Shown piece after piece: positions 47,385 through 56,993 of a DNA stretch of 64,000 nucleotides. The DNA comes from Paracoccaceae bacterium. Lineage in GTDB: Bacteria > Pseudomonadota > Alphaproteobacteria > Rhodobacterales > Rhodobacteraceae. The stretch is from positions 1-64,000 of the forward strand of contig JAKVCO010000001.1 in the NCBI GenBank assembly GCA_022448245.1, in the 5' to 3' direction. Each line of letters opens with the position of its first letter. Position 1 is the first letter of the stretch. Below the pieces are notes generated by a model. The model ran no database searches, had not been told where the DNA came from, and was given only the letters and a program-made list of their open reading frames with translations. Position numbers and translations under genes: made by a program.

Positions 47385-49042
47385 ATGGAGCGGCTACGTC
47401 AACAGCTAAAAAAAACCTGGCAGGAAAGCCGGGCCGTTCTGCGTGATAAGGGGCCAAGCCAGATCCAGTTCTGGTTCATCGCCCTTGCTGTGGGGATCGC
47501 GGCGGGGTTTGCTGCCGTAGGCTTCCGACTGGCCATTGAGGCGCTCCAAGGGGCGATCTACGGCACCGATGATATTGCGATGCTCCATTCATGGGCGCGC
47601 ACGCTGCCTTGGTACTTCGTTCTCATCACCCCCATCTTGGGCGGGCTCGTCGTGGGCCTGATCCTCGACCGCTTCACGAGCGATGGTCGGGTGCGATCCG
47701 TGGCAGATGTCATCGAGGGCGCTGCGCTGAAAGAGGGGCGTGTGGAAACCAAGGAGGGCCTCGCCTCGGCGGTGGCCTCGCTCATTACTTTGTCGTCGGG
47801 CGGCTCCACCGGGCGAGAGGGGCCGGTCGTTCACTTGGCGGCGACGATTTCCACCAAGGTGTCGAATATCATCCGCGCTGACGCAATCACGGGCCGTGAC
47901 CTGCTCGGCTGCGCCGTGGCGGCAGCGGTCTCTGCTTCGTTCAACGCGCCTATTGCGGGCGCTCTCTTCGCGCTCGAAGTGATCCTGCGCCATTTTGCGA
48001 TGCACGCCTTCGCCCCGATCGTGATCGCCTCCATGGCGGGTACGGTCGTCTCGCGACTCTATTTCGGGGACATCACAGAGTTCTCGCTGCCCCAGATGAA
48101 CATGCTGGCCTTCTATGTGGAACTGCCTGCGTTCATGATCCTCGGCCTTCTCTCGGGCCTCATTGCGGTCGTGCTCATGCGCACGATCTTCTGGTTCGAT
48201 GATCTTGGGACCCACGCGCACGGGCGCACGGGGATGCCCCGCTGGACACGCCCGGCGATGTCAGGCGCCATGCTTGGCGCGTTGGCCATTTTCTATCCGC
48301 ACATCATCGGTGTGGGGTACGAGACGACCACTGCCGCGCTGTCAGGGAACTTGCTGCTGCACGAGGCGATTGTCTTCTGCATCCTCAAAGTGATCGCCGT
48401 GGCAATCACCATGGCCGGACGCATGGGGGGGGGGTCTTTTCCCCCTCGCTCATGGTGGGGGCCTTGCTCGGCATCGCATTCGGGATCGTGGCTACGGGCA
48501 TCTTCCCGGATGTCTCGGGCTCACCTACACTTTACGCTCTGGCTGGCATGGGCGCGGTCGCGGCCGCTGTCATGGGCGCACCGATCTCCACCACGCTCAT
48601 TGTGTTTGAGCTGACCGGCGACTGGCAAACAGGCCTCGCCGTGATGGTGGCTGTTTCCCTGTCGTCGGCTGTCTCTGGAAATCTCGTCCACCGTTCCTTC
48701 TTCCTGAGCCAGATTGAACGACGCGGCGTGCATCTGGCCGCAGGCCCCCAGGCTTACCTCCTGGCCACGTTCGGCGTGATTAACATCATGCGACGCCCCA
48801 ATCACCCGCGGGCCGCGCCCGAGGAGAGGCTGAAAGCCATGATCGACGAGGGGCTCTACGTCACAGATACCGCAACGCTAGAGACGGCCATGCCTCTCTT
48901 TGAGACGACGAACGAGGTGTTCTTCCCGGTGGTGAACCTGAAGGACGATCAAATGACTCTCGTCGGAGCGCTATTCCAAGTCGACGCCCTGAAAGCCTAC
49001 AACCGGGCTCTGGCGGCCACCGCCGCCGAAGAGCATTCCTAG
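47385..49042 (+). pseudogene. ClC chloride channel/transporter, frame broken in a run of ten G
   Basis: The first frame (from ATG 47385) encodes the ClC membrane domain with the anion-filter motif GGSTGREGPVVHLAA, and carries on to ITMAGRMGGG. There the run of ten G (48425-48434) puts translation out of frame, and it stops at 48614. The second frame from 48452 gives the rest (MVGALLGIAFGIVATGIFPD; MGAPISTTLIVFELTGDW) and a C-terminal domain to 49042. Eleven G would give a continuous GGGVFSPSLMVGALLG and a normal ~550-residue protein. It may be a sequencing artefact, a true mutation or a phase-variable tract; the rest of the gene is undamaged. Confidence 0.85.
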
Positions 49043-49380
49043 ATTTTCTCGACCGTGACGTCGTCGTGCCCAAAGGCGAGGTAACCTGCGATTTCGATTA
49101 CGCCTTCTTTCGGGGTCTCATAGGACCAAACCGCCGCTTCCAGCGTGGTGGATTTGGTGACGATGTCGAAATAGGACGCGTCGCCCTTGTGGGGGCAGTG
49201 GGTTGTCTTGTCGGAGGCATCCAGAAACGCCATCGCGATGTCTTCACGTGGGAAGTAGATCACCTCGGGGTAAGACCCTTCGGCCAGCTCCAGCGCGTTC
49301 TTTGATTCCCCGATGACAGCCCCGCCAACGCGGACCGACCAGGTTCCCGGTGCTTTCCTGATCTTAATGTGGTCTGCCAT
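49039..49380 (-). CDS. DUF427 family protein
   Basis: 113 residues forming one DUF427 domain (GTWSVRVGGAVIGESKNALE; YFPREDIAMAFLDASDKTTH; CPHKGDASYFDI; VWSYETP). Function of this small beta-rich family is not established. The conserved His/Cys/Lys stretch around CPHKGDA is its hallmark. Its 3' end overlaps the ClC gene end by 4 bp on the opposite strand, and a palindrome (49425-49440) lies upstream of its start. Confidence 0.85.
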   Translation of the reverse strand: MADHIKIRKAPGTWSVRVGGAVIGESKNALELAEGSYPEVIYFPREDIAMAFLDASDKTTHCPHKGDASYFDIVTKSTTLEAAVWSYETPKEGVIEIAGYLAFGHDDVTVEKI

Positions 49381-49424
49381 GGCTGCCTCCTACGTCCCGC
49401 GCGTCCAATATTGTCGACTGTATA

Positions 49425-49440
49425 TGACACTAAAGTGTCA
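49425..49440. promoter_or_regulatory. palindrome upstream of the DUF427 gene
   Basis: TGACACT-AA-AGTGTCA is a perfect 7-bp inverted repeat with a 2-bp spacer, 45-60 bp upstream of the DUF427 start. It includes the stop codon of the aminopeptidase gene. It could be an operator. It is short for a terminator and has no T-tract. Confidence 0.4.
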
Positions 49441-51204
49441 GAGCGAAAGGGTCGCCTGTCCAATCCACGCCTCGGCACGGGGGCTGATCTGTCCTTCCAG
49501 CCGACGCACACATTCCATGTGATAGGCATCGATCCACGCGCGTTCTTCGCGCGACAGCATGCCCGGCACGATGAGGCGGCGATCGATGGGCACATAGGTG
49601 AGGGTCTCAAAGCTCATAAAGTCGCGCGCATCGCCACCGGGCAGGGGCTGCGCCTCCTCCACGACGATTAGATTTTCGATGCGAATGCCGAAGGCGCCTT
49701 CTTTGTAGTAGCCCGGCTCGTTCGAGAGGATCATGCCGGGCTCGAGCGGCAGGTCCGAAACCCGGCTGATGCGCGCCGGCCCCTCATGGACCGACAGGTA
49801 TGACCCCACACCATGGCCCGTACCATGGTCATAGTCTTGGCCGGCCATCCAAAGCGGCGCGCGAGCGAGCGTATCAATATGCGAACCCGCGACGCCCTTC
49901 GGGAAGCGAATGCGCGACAGGGCGATCATCCCTTGCAGGACCCGCGTAAACGCCGCCTTGGCATCGCTCGGCGGCTCGCCAAGGGCTACCGTGCGCGTGA
50001 TATCCGTTGTGCCATCGACATATTGCCCACCTGAATCAACGAGATAGAGCTCTCCTGACTTGAGCGACCGGTTCGTTTCTTCCGTCACGCGGTAGTGCAC
50101 CACCGCACCATGCGCGCCTGCGCTAGATATCGTCTCAAACGAGATATCCTGCAGTGCATTCGTCGCGCGCCTGAACCCTTCGAGGGCTTGAGCAGCGCTG
50201 ATCTCGGTCACATCTTCGGGCTTTTGCTCATCAAGCCACGCCAGAAACTCGACCATCGCGACCGCATCGCGCGCATGGGCCGCCCGCGCGCCTTGAAGCT
50301 CGACCTCGTTCTTGGTGGCTTTAGGCAAAACACAAGGATCGGCCCCATGTGACACGGTCGCGGTCAACGCCTCGACCACCGCAAGAGGGCAAGAGGCCGG
50401 ATCAAGCCTGACACGGCCCTCCAACCCAGCAACGACAAAGATAAAGGCCTCAGGTGGGTGAATGCTCACCCCCGTGCCAAAGATCAGATCCACGACCTTG
50501 TCGGCCTCGACAAAAAGGTCAACGCGGCCATCTGCGCGAAGAATAGCCAAGGATTGCACGATCGGAATGCGCGGGATGTCGGAGCCACGGATGTTCAAAA
50601 GCCAGCAAATGGAATCCGGCAGGGTCAGGATTGCAGCACTTTCGCCCGCCTCTGCGAGCACCTTGCCCAGACGCGCGGCCTTATCAGCCGATGCCTCTCC
50701 TGCCAGCTCGACAGGGTGTGCAAAGACACGTCCCTCGGGTCGGGCAGGGCGGTCTTCCCAAATGGCATCCACGAGGTTCTCAGTGGCCACAAGCTCCAAA
50801 CCCGATGCGGCGAGCGCTTCGATCTGTTTGGGCGAATGCAGCCAAGGGTCATAGGCCACTTTCCCGCTCCCGTGCTCTGCGAGCCAAGCGCTCAAGGATA
50901 CCTCAGGCCAGTCCACCGGCGTGAAGACATCGGTCGACACCTGCTCCTTCACTTGGACCCGGTACCGGCCATCCACAAAGACCCCGGCCTTGTCAGCCAA
51001 GACTATGCAATATCCCGCAGACCCCGTGAATCCCGTCAACCAGGCCAGTCTCTCGTCGCAAGGCGCAACATATTCACCCTGCCACGCATCGGCCCGCGGC
51101 ACGATGAACCCGTTAACGCCCACCTCCGCCATCTTCGCACGAAGCGCGGCCAGCCGCGGCGGGCCCTGTTCCGGGCTCGTTGAACTCTCGAAAGTCTGAA
51201 ACAT
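49438..51204 (-). CDS. pepP: Xaa-Pro aminopeptidase (M24B)
   Basis: 588 residues: two creatinase-like N-terminal domains, then the pita-bread metallopeptidase domain. Metal ligands are visible as Asp/Asp in YLVDSGGQYVDGTTDITRT, His in DYDHGTGHGVGSYLSVHEGP, and Glu/Glu in LSNEPGYYKEGAFGIRIENL. It removes N-terminal residues preceding proline. The length matches the long eukaryote-like APP1 subclass rather than E. coli PepP (441 residues). A copy of the dispersed element separates it from cobT. Confidence 0.92.
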   Translation of the reverse strand: MFQTFESSTSPEQGPPRLAALRAKMAEVGVNGFIVPRADAWQGEYVAPCDERLAWLTGFTGSAGYCIVLADKAGVFVDGRYRVQVKEQVSTDVFTPVDWPEVSLSAWLAEHGSGKVAYDPWLHSPKQIEALAASGLELVATENLVDAIWEDRPARPEGRVFAHPVELAGEASADKAARLGKVLAEAGESAAILTLPDSICWLLNIRGSDIPRIPIVQSLAILRADGRVDLFVEADKVVDLIFGTGVSIHPPEAFIFVVAGLEGRVRLDPASCPLAVVEALTATVSHGADPCVLPKATKNEVELQGARAAHARDAVAMVEFLAWLDEQKPEDVTEISAAQALEGFRRATNALQDISFETISSAGAHGAVVHYRVTEETNRSLKSGELYLVDSGGQYVDGTTDITRTVALGEPPSDAKAAFTRVLQGMIALSRIRFPKGVAGSHIDTLARAPLWMAGQDYDHGTGHGVGSYLSVHEGPARISRVSDLPLEPGMILSNEPGYYKEGAFGIRIENLIVVEEAQPLPGGDARDFMSFETLTYVPIDRRLIVPGMLSREERAWIDAYHMECVRRLEGQISPRAEAWIGQATLSL

Positions 51205-51218
51205 CGCGCAGCCCCCGT

Positions 51219-51249
51219 CTTTTTCGTGCTTTGTACTTCCGCCGGAGGC
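51219..51249 (-). repeat. dispersed intergenic element, copy 3
   Basis: The complement reads CCTCCGGCGGAAGTACAAAG followed by CACGAAAAAG. It is the third copy of the element at 8710 and 45882. It lies between the cobT stop and the aminopeptidase start on the same strand. Confidence 0.7.
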
Positions 51250-51260
51250 ATCCGCCCCCG

Positions 51261-53141
51261 TCAGCTCGCGCGTTTCATCCCCATGACGCGTGCCCGTGCC
51301 CGCGGATCAGAATCAAAGAGCGATGCCAACTGTTCAGTCATAGCACCTGCCAGCTGTTCGACATCGGTGATCGTGACCGCGCGATCATAATAACGCGTCA
51401 CATCGTGGCCGATGCCGATAGCAATGAGCTCAACCTGACGCTTCTTTTCGACCATGGCGATCACGTCGCGCAAGTGCTTCTCAAGATAATTGGCCGGGTT
51501 CACGCTCAGGGTGGAGTCGTCCACCGGCGCGCCGTCCGAGATCACCATGAGGATCTTGCGTGCTTCAGGCCGCCCGACCATCCGCTTGTGCGCCCACTCA
51601 AGCGCCTCGCCATCGATGTTCTCCTTCAGAAGGCCTTCCTTCATCATAAGACCGAGGTTCGGGCGCGCGCGCCGCCACGGCGCATCCGCGCTCTTGTAGA
51701 TGATGTGGCGCAGGTCGTTCAGACGCCCCGGTTGTTGCGGACGCCCTTCAGCGAGCCAGCCTTCCCGGCAAAGCCCGCCTTTCCAGGCCCGCGTCGTAAA
51801 GCCCAAAATCTCGGTCTTCACCGAGCAGCGCTCCAAAGTACGGGCAAGAACATCCGCGCAGATAGCGGCAATAGAAATCGGACGCCCGCGCATGGAACCG
51901 GAGTTATCCAACAACAAAGTCACGCAGGTGTCGCGGAACTCCGTGTCCTTTTCGACCTTAAAGCTTAGTGGCGTCGTCGGATTCGCCACGACACGCGCCA
52001 GACGACCGGCGTCCAGCATCCCTTCCTCGCGGTCAAACTCCCAGCTCCTGTTTTGCTGGGCCTGAAGGCGCCTCTGAAGCTTGTTGGCCAGCCGCGACAC
52101 GGCGCCTTTCAACGGGTCGAGCTGTTGGTCGAGATAGGCGCGCAACCGCTCAAGCTCTGCCGGCTCGGCCAGGTCTTCGGCGCGGATCTCTTCGTCGTTC
52201 TTGGTCTCGTAGACCGTGTAGTCCGGGTCGGCCTCGGAATGGGGCGGCGGGCAAGGGGGCTCGAGTGGGGCATCCCCGTCCGGCATCTCCGCCTCTTCGG
52301 CCATTTCCGCCTCGGCCATGTCATCGAGTGTCACAGATGCCTGAGCGGCGTCCTGTTGTTGCTCCTGGCTCTGCTCGGGCGCGGCATCGACGTCGTCTTC
52401 GCTGTCGCTGTCATCGTCGCCCGAAGAATCGGGCTGATCCTGATCGTCAGGATCGCCCTCGGCCTCGTCCTCTTCGGTATCGTCCAGCTCGTCGGGGTCG
52501 TCCCCCAGCTGATCGCCGTAGCCGAGATCTGAGATCACCTGCCGTGCGAACTTCGCAAACGCCGCCTGATCGCTCAGCATGCCGTCCAGATCTTCGAGCG
52601 TACCGCCCGCCTGGCCTTCAATATAGCCGCGCCACAGCGCCATGACGTTAGCCGCGTCTTTGGGCAGGTCACGTCCCGTCGCTAGATGGCGGATGAGATA
52701 GCCTGCCGCCACCGGCAAAGGCGCCTCGGCAGCCTCTTTGATATCGCCATAGCCCTTGCGCAGGGCCTCGTTGGCGATCTTGTGGTCGATGTTCGAGGCC
52801 GTGCCCGGCATCGCTTCTGCGCCCACAGCTTCACAACGCGCGGTCTCCATCGCCTCATAGAGGTCGCGGGCCATGTTGCCCGGCGGCAGGTAGCGGTCAA
52901 AGGTCGCCGCATCATGATACTTGTGGCGCAGCGCCAGCGCGTCCGCCGTGCCCCGTGCGAGCAAAACCTCTTCCCGCGTCATCCGGCGCGACACCTGAGG
53001 CAAGCGCAGCGTGTCATTCGTGGCGCCCGGAGGGTCCACGGAATAACTCACCGTCAATTCCGGGTCGTCGGCAATAACCTTAGCGGCTTCGGCCACGGCC
53101 TTCTTGAACGGATCGGCTGGGTTGTCGTTTTGTTTGCTCAT
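51261..53141 (-). CDS. cobT: aerobic cobaltochelatase subunit CobT
   Basis: 626 residues. The N-terminal CobT domain is followed by a very acidic linker (~205-300, Asp/Glu/Gln-rich) and a C-terminal VWA domain with MIDAS motif [15 protein letters not shown] and [12 protein letters not shown]. With CobS (AAA+) and CobN it inserts cobalt into hydrogenobyrinic diamide in the aerobic B12 pathway. A small secreted-protein gene separates it from cobS; the three share tight spacing. Confidence 0.93.
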   Translation of the reverse strand: MSKQNDNPADPFKKAVAEAAKVIADDPELTVSYSVDPPGATNDTLRLPQVSRRMTREEVLLARGTADALALRHKYHDAATFDRYLPPGNMARDLYEAMETARCEAVGAEAMPGTASNIDHKIANEALRKGYGDIKEAAEAPLPVAAGYLIRHLATGRDLPKDAANVMALWRGYIEGQAGGTLEDLDGMLSDQAAFAKFARQVISDLGYGDQLGDDPDELDDTEEDEAEGDPDDQDQPDSSGDDDSDSEDDVDAAPEQSQEQQQDAAQASVTLDDMAEAEMAEEAEMPDGDAPLEPPCPPPHSEADPDYTVYETKNDEEIRAEDLAEPAELERLRAYLDQQLDPLKGAVSRLANKLQRRLQAQQNRSWEFDREEGMLDAGRLARVVANPTTPLSFKVEKDTEFRDTCVTLLLDNSGSMRGRPISIAAICADVLARTLERCSVKTEILGFTTRAWKGGLCREGWLAEGRPQQPGRLNDLRHIIYKSADAPWRRARPNLGLMMKEGLLKENIDGEALEWAHKRMVGRPEARKILMVISDGAPVDDSTLSVNPANYLEKHLRDVIAMVEKKRQVELIAIGIGHDVTRYYDRAVTITDVEQLAGAMTEQLASLFDSDPRARARVMGMKRAS

Positions 53142-53144
53142 CTT

Positions 53145-53768
53145 TCAGTCGCCCATTCGCACTGCAAGGGTTGTGCCCAGGATGATAGCCGGGCCCGTGC
53201 CGTTCCGACTAATCCAAAGCGCACCTTCGCGTTCGTACCACGCCGACACCGCGGGCTCTTCAATATTGAGAAACAGGTACTTACCTTTCGGAGTGTTCAA
53301 AAGCTGGCCCCGTTCGTTTATGGCGATAGATGTATTTGGGTACTCTGCCTCGAGGTCCAGGTTTGTTCGTAGTAACACTGCACTGTATCGGACTTCATCG
53401 CCCGATGCCGTGGGTCGAACTATAGTGTCGATCGTTGCGCTTGAGCAAAAGTCAAAGCCGGAAATACCTCCATTTGGGAGGTCCCTAAAACTCTTTAAGG
53501 CGAAGGTTCCTTTTTCGGTACCCTCGAAGACAACTGCCGCAATCTTAAGAAATGACAATGCAGGAAGGTCCACAAATGGGCCAGTGACCCCCGATTGGAC
53601 ATCCAAAGTCTCGTTTCCAAACTCCGGGAGAGCACAGCCTTCAATGCGCCGCTGAATCTCCTTTTCTGTCGCTTCGCGTTGGGACAGGGCGGCCTCTTCG
53701 CTCGGCGCCAACTCCTGCGCCCAAAGCGGGCTCGCCATAAGGAGAATGGCAAGGACGAGGCGTGTCAC
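53145..53768 (-). CDS. exported hypothetical protein between cobS and cobT
   Basis: 207 residues from a GTG at 53768; the GTGA overlaps the cobS stop by 4 bp. The frame is open further upstream, but the signal peptide ([19 protein letters not shown]) fixes this start. The mature part begins with a charged helix ([18 protein letters not shown]) and continues as a probable beta-rich domain with two Cys ([16 protein letters not shown]). I recognise no family. It is cotranscribed with the cobaltochelatase subunits, but its periplasmic location argues against a direct role in chelation. Confidence 0.7.
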   Translation of the reverse strand: MTRLVLAILLMASPLWAQELAPSEEAALSQREATEKEIQRRIEGCALPEFGNETLDVQSGVTGPFVDLPALSFLKIAAVVFEGTEKGTFALKSFRDLPNGGISGFDFCSSATIDTIVRPTASGDEVRYSAVLLRTNLDLEAEYPNTSIAINERGQLLNTPKGKYLFLNIEEPAVSAWYEREGALWISRNGTGPAIILGTTLAVRMGD

Positions 53769-54748
53769 GCCGTGATGTTCGCCGCGCTTTCGGGCAGCTC
53801 TTCGTCGAAGCACTTCTGGTAGAACTCGGCCACGGTGGCGCGTTCTAGCTCGTCGCACTTGTTCAAGAAGGACAGGCGGAACGCGTAGCCCACGTTGCGG
53901 AAGATCTCCGCGTTTTGGGCCCAGGCGATCACCGTCCGGGGCGACATCACGGTCGACAAATCCCCGGCCATAAAGGCGGTGCGGGTCATGTCGGCCACGG
54001 TCACCATGCGCTCGATGGTCTTACGGCCTTCGGCGGTGTTGTAGTGCGGGTTCTTGGCCAAAACGATCGCGCTCTCAGCACCAACGCTCAGGTAGTTGAG
54101 CGTGGCCACCAGCGACCAACGGTCCATCTGACCTTGGTTGATCTGCTGCGTACCGTGGTAGAGGCCCGTCGTATCGCCCAGACCAACCGTGTTGGCGGTC
54201 GCGAAGATGCGGAAGAACGGGTGGGGCGTGATCACCTTGTTCTGGTCGAGAAGTGTCAGCTTGCCGTCGGTTTCCAGCACACGCTGGATCACGAACATCA
54301 CGTCCGCACGGCCCGCATCGTATTCGTCAAAGACGATCGCGCAGGGGTTCCGCAGCGCCCAAGGTAGGATGCCTTCCTGGAAGTCAGTAACCTGCTTGCC
54401 TTCTTTCAGCTTGATGGCGTCCTTACCGATAAGGTCGATCCGGCTGATGTGGCTGTCGAGGTTCACACGCACCGCAGGCCAGTTCAGGCGGGCGGCGACT
54501 TGTTCGATATGCGTCGACTTACCGGTGCCGTGGTAGCCCTGGATCATCACGCGACGGTTGTTGTTGAAGCCCGCCAGGATCGCGAGCGTCGTGTCGGGAT
54601 CAAATTTGTATGTGGAATCAACCTCAGGCACGCGATCGCTGCCATCTTCAAAACCACGCACGACCATGTCGCTGTCGATACCAAACACATCACGCACGGA
54701 AATTTCGCGGGTGGGTGTCATATCGAGATCGAGGGATCCGTCGGCCAT
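53765..54748 (-). CDS. cobS: aerobic cobaltochelatase subunit CobS
   Basis: 327 residues of an AAA+ ATPase. Walker A is [15 protein letters not shown], Walker B is [16 protein letters not shown], and sensor 1 lies in [14 protein letters not shown]. CobS and CobT form the chaperone-like motor that drives cobalt insertion by CobN. It is the first gene of cobS-orf-cobT. A ~260-bp gap upstream, shared with a divergent gene, should carry the promoter. Confidence 0.95.
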   Translation of the reverse strand: MADGSLDLDMTPTREISVRDVFGIDSDMVVRGFEDGSDRVPEVDSTYKFDPDTTLAILAGFNNNRRVMIQGYHGTGKSTHIEQVAARLNWPAVRVNLDSHISRIDLIGKDAIKLKEGKQVTDFQEGILPWALRNPCAIVFDEYDAGRADVMFVIQRVLETDGKLTLLDQNKVITPHPFFRIFATANTVGLGDTTGLYHGTQQINQGQMDRWSLVATLNYLSVGAESAIVLAKNPHYNTAEGRKTIERMVTVADMTRTAFMAGDLSTVMSPRTVIAWAQNAEIFRNVGYAFRLSFLNKCDELERATVAEFYQKCFDEELPESAANITA

Positions 54749-55008
54749 ACTACTTTCCTATTTGTTCTCGCCTCAACGGCGCCACTCGTGCCTCATATCT
54801 TGGGGCAGGGCAAGGGGCCCACGGGCGTCTCGTCGCTTTCGGGGCCAGATAGGGCCGCTGTCCTCTCCGCCCACCCATGAAAGCCTTTGAGCGCCGAATA
54901 TTTGTGCGGCGTCGCGTAGCAGGTGGCATGGTCGGGGGCCAAAGCCAAGATGGCGTGAAACCCAGCTGCTGGCTTGCGCGGTGCCCAAGCGCCCGCTACC
55001 GATGCGGC

Positions 55009-55833
55009 ATGGATCTGGGCCACGAAATCGAAAGCTGCCTCGCGCGGATCGCGCTTGGGGAACAATCAGCGTTCGACCAGCTTTATTCCATCACGGCCGC
55101 GCCTCTCTACGCTATGTGCGCCAGTATCACCGCCGATGACACCACGGCCGCCCGGGCCTTAGAGGACGCCTACTCAACTATCTGGAGCGAGCCGGACGGC
55201 TTTCGGGCGCAGGGTCTTGGCGCAGCTGCGTGGGTTGTGTCCGTCGCGCGTGACGGCGCCGTGGCGACCTTGCCCGGCCAGCAGGAACAGAGCACGCAAG
55301 ACGCGCATCTAGAGGCCGTGCTGAGCACCCCGGGAAAAACGCCGCCAGATACGCTCAAGCCCGCCCTCGATCGCAGGCTCTTTGGAAAGCTCTCCGCAGG
55401 TCGAACCTTGCTGCGTTGGGCTCTTGGGGCGATCATCGGGGCAGCGGCAGCAGGGGCGGTGGCCTTCGTCAGCGTCTTCTACGTAATCCCATCAATGACC
55501 CAAACTGTGCTGGAAGCGCGCCTTGAGGGCGACGGCGGCGTGGCCTTCACGGCTAGGTACGAGAGCAGCAACGGATCGCTTTCCGTGGCGCGCGTCGAAG
55601 GCGCAGGGGCCGTTGGTCTCAGCAGACAGCTTTGGCTGGCAGTGCCGGGACAGGCGCCATTCGCATTGGGCAACTTTGACGCGCAGGGCCGCCTCGTCGC
55701 TGACCTAAGCGCCGCCCCATCAGGTGCGCTTGCGGGGGCTGTTTTGCTCGTGTCAGAAGAGGCGCCCGGTGGCTCCGAGCCGGGCGCAGAGCCCAGCGAA
55801 GTCCTTGCCGCAGGCCACCTCGCAGCCCGCTGA
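55009..55833 (+). CDS. sigma region 2-like domain fused to an RskA-type anti-sigma domain
   Basis: 274 residues from ATG 55009; the open frame upstream lacks family features. Residues ~1-90 look like sigma-70 region 2 of ECF factors (IESCLARIALGEQSAFDQLY; ALEDAYSTIW; GAAAWVVSVARDGAV). No region 4 helix-turn-helix follows. Instead there is a linker, one membrane helix (~135-165, LRWALGAIIGAAAAGAVAFV) and an extracytoplasmic RskA-like domain (GLSRQLWLAVPGQAPFALGN). It resembles an anti-sigma factor whose cytoplasmic inhibitor has been replaced by a sigma-2-like module. It may bind core polymerase or another partner; function is inference. Confidence 0.75.
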   Translation: MDLGHEIESCLARIALGEQSAFDQLYSITAAPLYAMCASITADDTTAARALEDAYSTIWSEPDGFRAQGLGAAAWVVSVARDGAVATLPGQQEQSTQDAHLEAVLSTPGKTPPDTLKPALDRRLFGKLSAGRTLLRWALGAIIGAAAAGAVAFVSVFYVIPSMTQTVLEARLEGDGGVAFTARYESSNGSLSVARVEGAGAVGLSRQLWLAVPGQAPFALGNFDAQGRLVADLSAAPSGALAGAVLLVSEEAPGGSEPGAEPSEVLAAGHLAAR

Positions 55834-55937
55834 CCGCGCCAAGCACCTCGTTTACCGAAACGTTTTCTCACAGAGAGTTTCATTTCGCCAAGCGCCCAGC
55901 TTGCTTATCTCAGGTTTAGCAAGGAAAGGGACCTAGC

Positions 55938-56426
55938 ATGACTTCTGATCTGACGCGCCGTGGGCTGATCGCCTCTGCTGCTGCTTTTGCAGCCGTTGGC
56001 GGGGTGGCTATTTCCAACGCTGGTGCTGCCGCGGGCCCGTTTGAAGTGACCCGGACCGAGGCGGAGTGGAAGGCGATGCTGACCCCGCTTCAATACAAGG
56101 TCATGCGCCGCGAAGGGACAGAGCGTCCGTTCTCCTCGCCGCTCGACAAGTTTTACGAGGCTGGCACCTATCACTGCCGCGGCTGCGACTTGCCGGTCTA
56201 TTCCTCCCAGACCAAATACGACAGCGGCACCGGCTGGCCGTCTTTCTACGATGCGCTGCCGCGTGCTATCGGCACCAAGGTTGACCGAAAGCTTATCTTT
56301 GCGCGCACGGAATGCCACTGTAGCCGCTGCGGCAGCCACTTTGGGCACATCTTCAACGATGGCCCGGCCCCCACCGGGAAGCGTCACTGCCTGAACGGTG
56401 TCAGCCTCGTTTTCCGCGCCGCGTGA
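55938..56426 (+). CDS. msrB: Tat-exported peptide-methionine (R)-S-oxide reductase
   Basis: 162 residues. The N-terminus is a twin-arginine signal (TRRGLIASAAAFAAVGGVA), with cleavage predicted near residue 30. The MsrB domain follows with zinc pairs CRGCD and CSRCGSHFGH, GTGWPSFYDAL, and the catalytic Cys in RHCLNGVSL. Good SD (AAGGAAAGGG). Export in folded form would let it repair methionine-R-sulfoxide in periplasmic proteins; the electron donor is unknown. Confidence 0.9.
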   Translation: MTSDLTRRGLIASAAAFAAVGGVAISNAGAAAGPFEVTRTEAEWKAMLTPLQYKVMRREGTERPFSSPLDKFYEAGTYHCRGCDLPVYSSQTKYDSGTGWPSFYDALPRAIGTKVDRKLIFARTECHCSRCGSHFGHIFNDGPAPTGKRHCLNGVSLVFRAA

Positions 56427-56516
56427 GAAATTACCAAAAATGATCGCAGCTGCCTAAATTTCGCCGAAAGTTGCCGGTATTCCCCGACTCGGGGATGATC
56501 TGAAGACGAGTTGCGA

Positions 56517-56993
56517 ATGTTGTTTACCGCGTTCAGTCCGGCTGAACGGACTGTTTTAACGGCTTATGCCGGCCTTTCTGCTGCCGGTGCCCTGCTGGGT
56601 TTTGATGCCCTTAAAGAGCTGCAAGCCATGGACGAGCTGGTCGGCGTCACCGCCGGGAACTGGCTGTCTACGGCGCTCGCAGCGTTGGGCGCTTTGCTTG
56701 CCGCCATCATTTTGCGTGAGAGCTTTGGGCGCCCTGGCGTCTGGGGCGCGTGTCAGGCGATCGTGTCTGGCGCAGTCGCGACCTGCCTGATGGGCATCAT
56801 CGCGGGCACAATGCTGTTGCCGGTTTACGGGACGATGTTCGGACCTTGGTTGATCATCGTCACGATCATCGTGAAGCCCTGGCTAATGGTGCCGTGGTCG
56901 CTAACGCTATACGGATTTCACAAGGCGCGTGCCGAATACGCGGCCGAGCAAGACACCATCTACCGCTACGTCCCCAAGATCGACGCTACTTGA
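56517..56993 (+). CDS. hypothetical four-helix membrane protein
   Basis: 158 residues from ATG 56517. Hydrophobic helices lie near ~14-30, 45-65, 80-105 and 110-130, with a charged C-terminus (KARAEYAAEQDTIYRYVPK). No family is recognised. It is on the same strand as msrB, 90 bp later, and its end overlaps the convergent J-domain gene by 8 bp. Confidence 0.7.
   Translation: MLFTAFSPAERTVLTAYAGLSAAGALLGFDALKELQAMDELVGVTAGNWLSTALAALGALLAAIILRESFGRPGVWGACQAIVSGAVATCLMGIIAGTMLLPVYGTMFGPWLIIVTIIVKPWLMVPWSLTLYGFHKARAEYAAEQDTIYRYVPKIDAT

Noticed and set aside
54793-55065. A 90-codon minus-strand open frame upstream of cobS
   Set aside because: It overlaps the start of the better-supported sigma/anti-sigma fusion gene on the other strand, shows no recognisable motif, and has no good SD. 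A small gene here cannot be excluded, but I do not call it.
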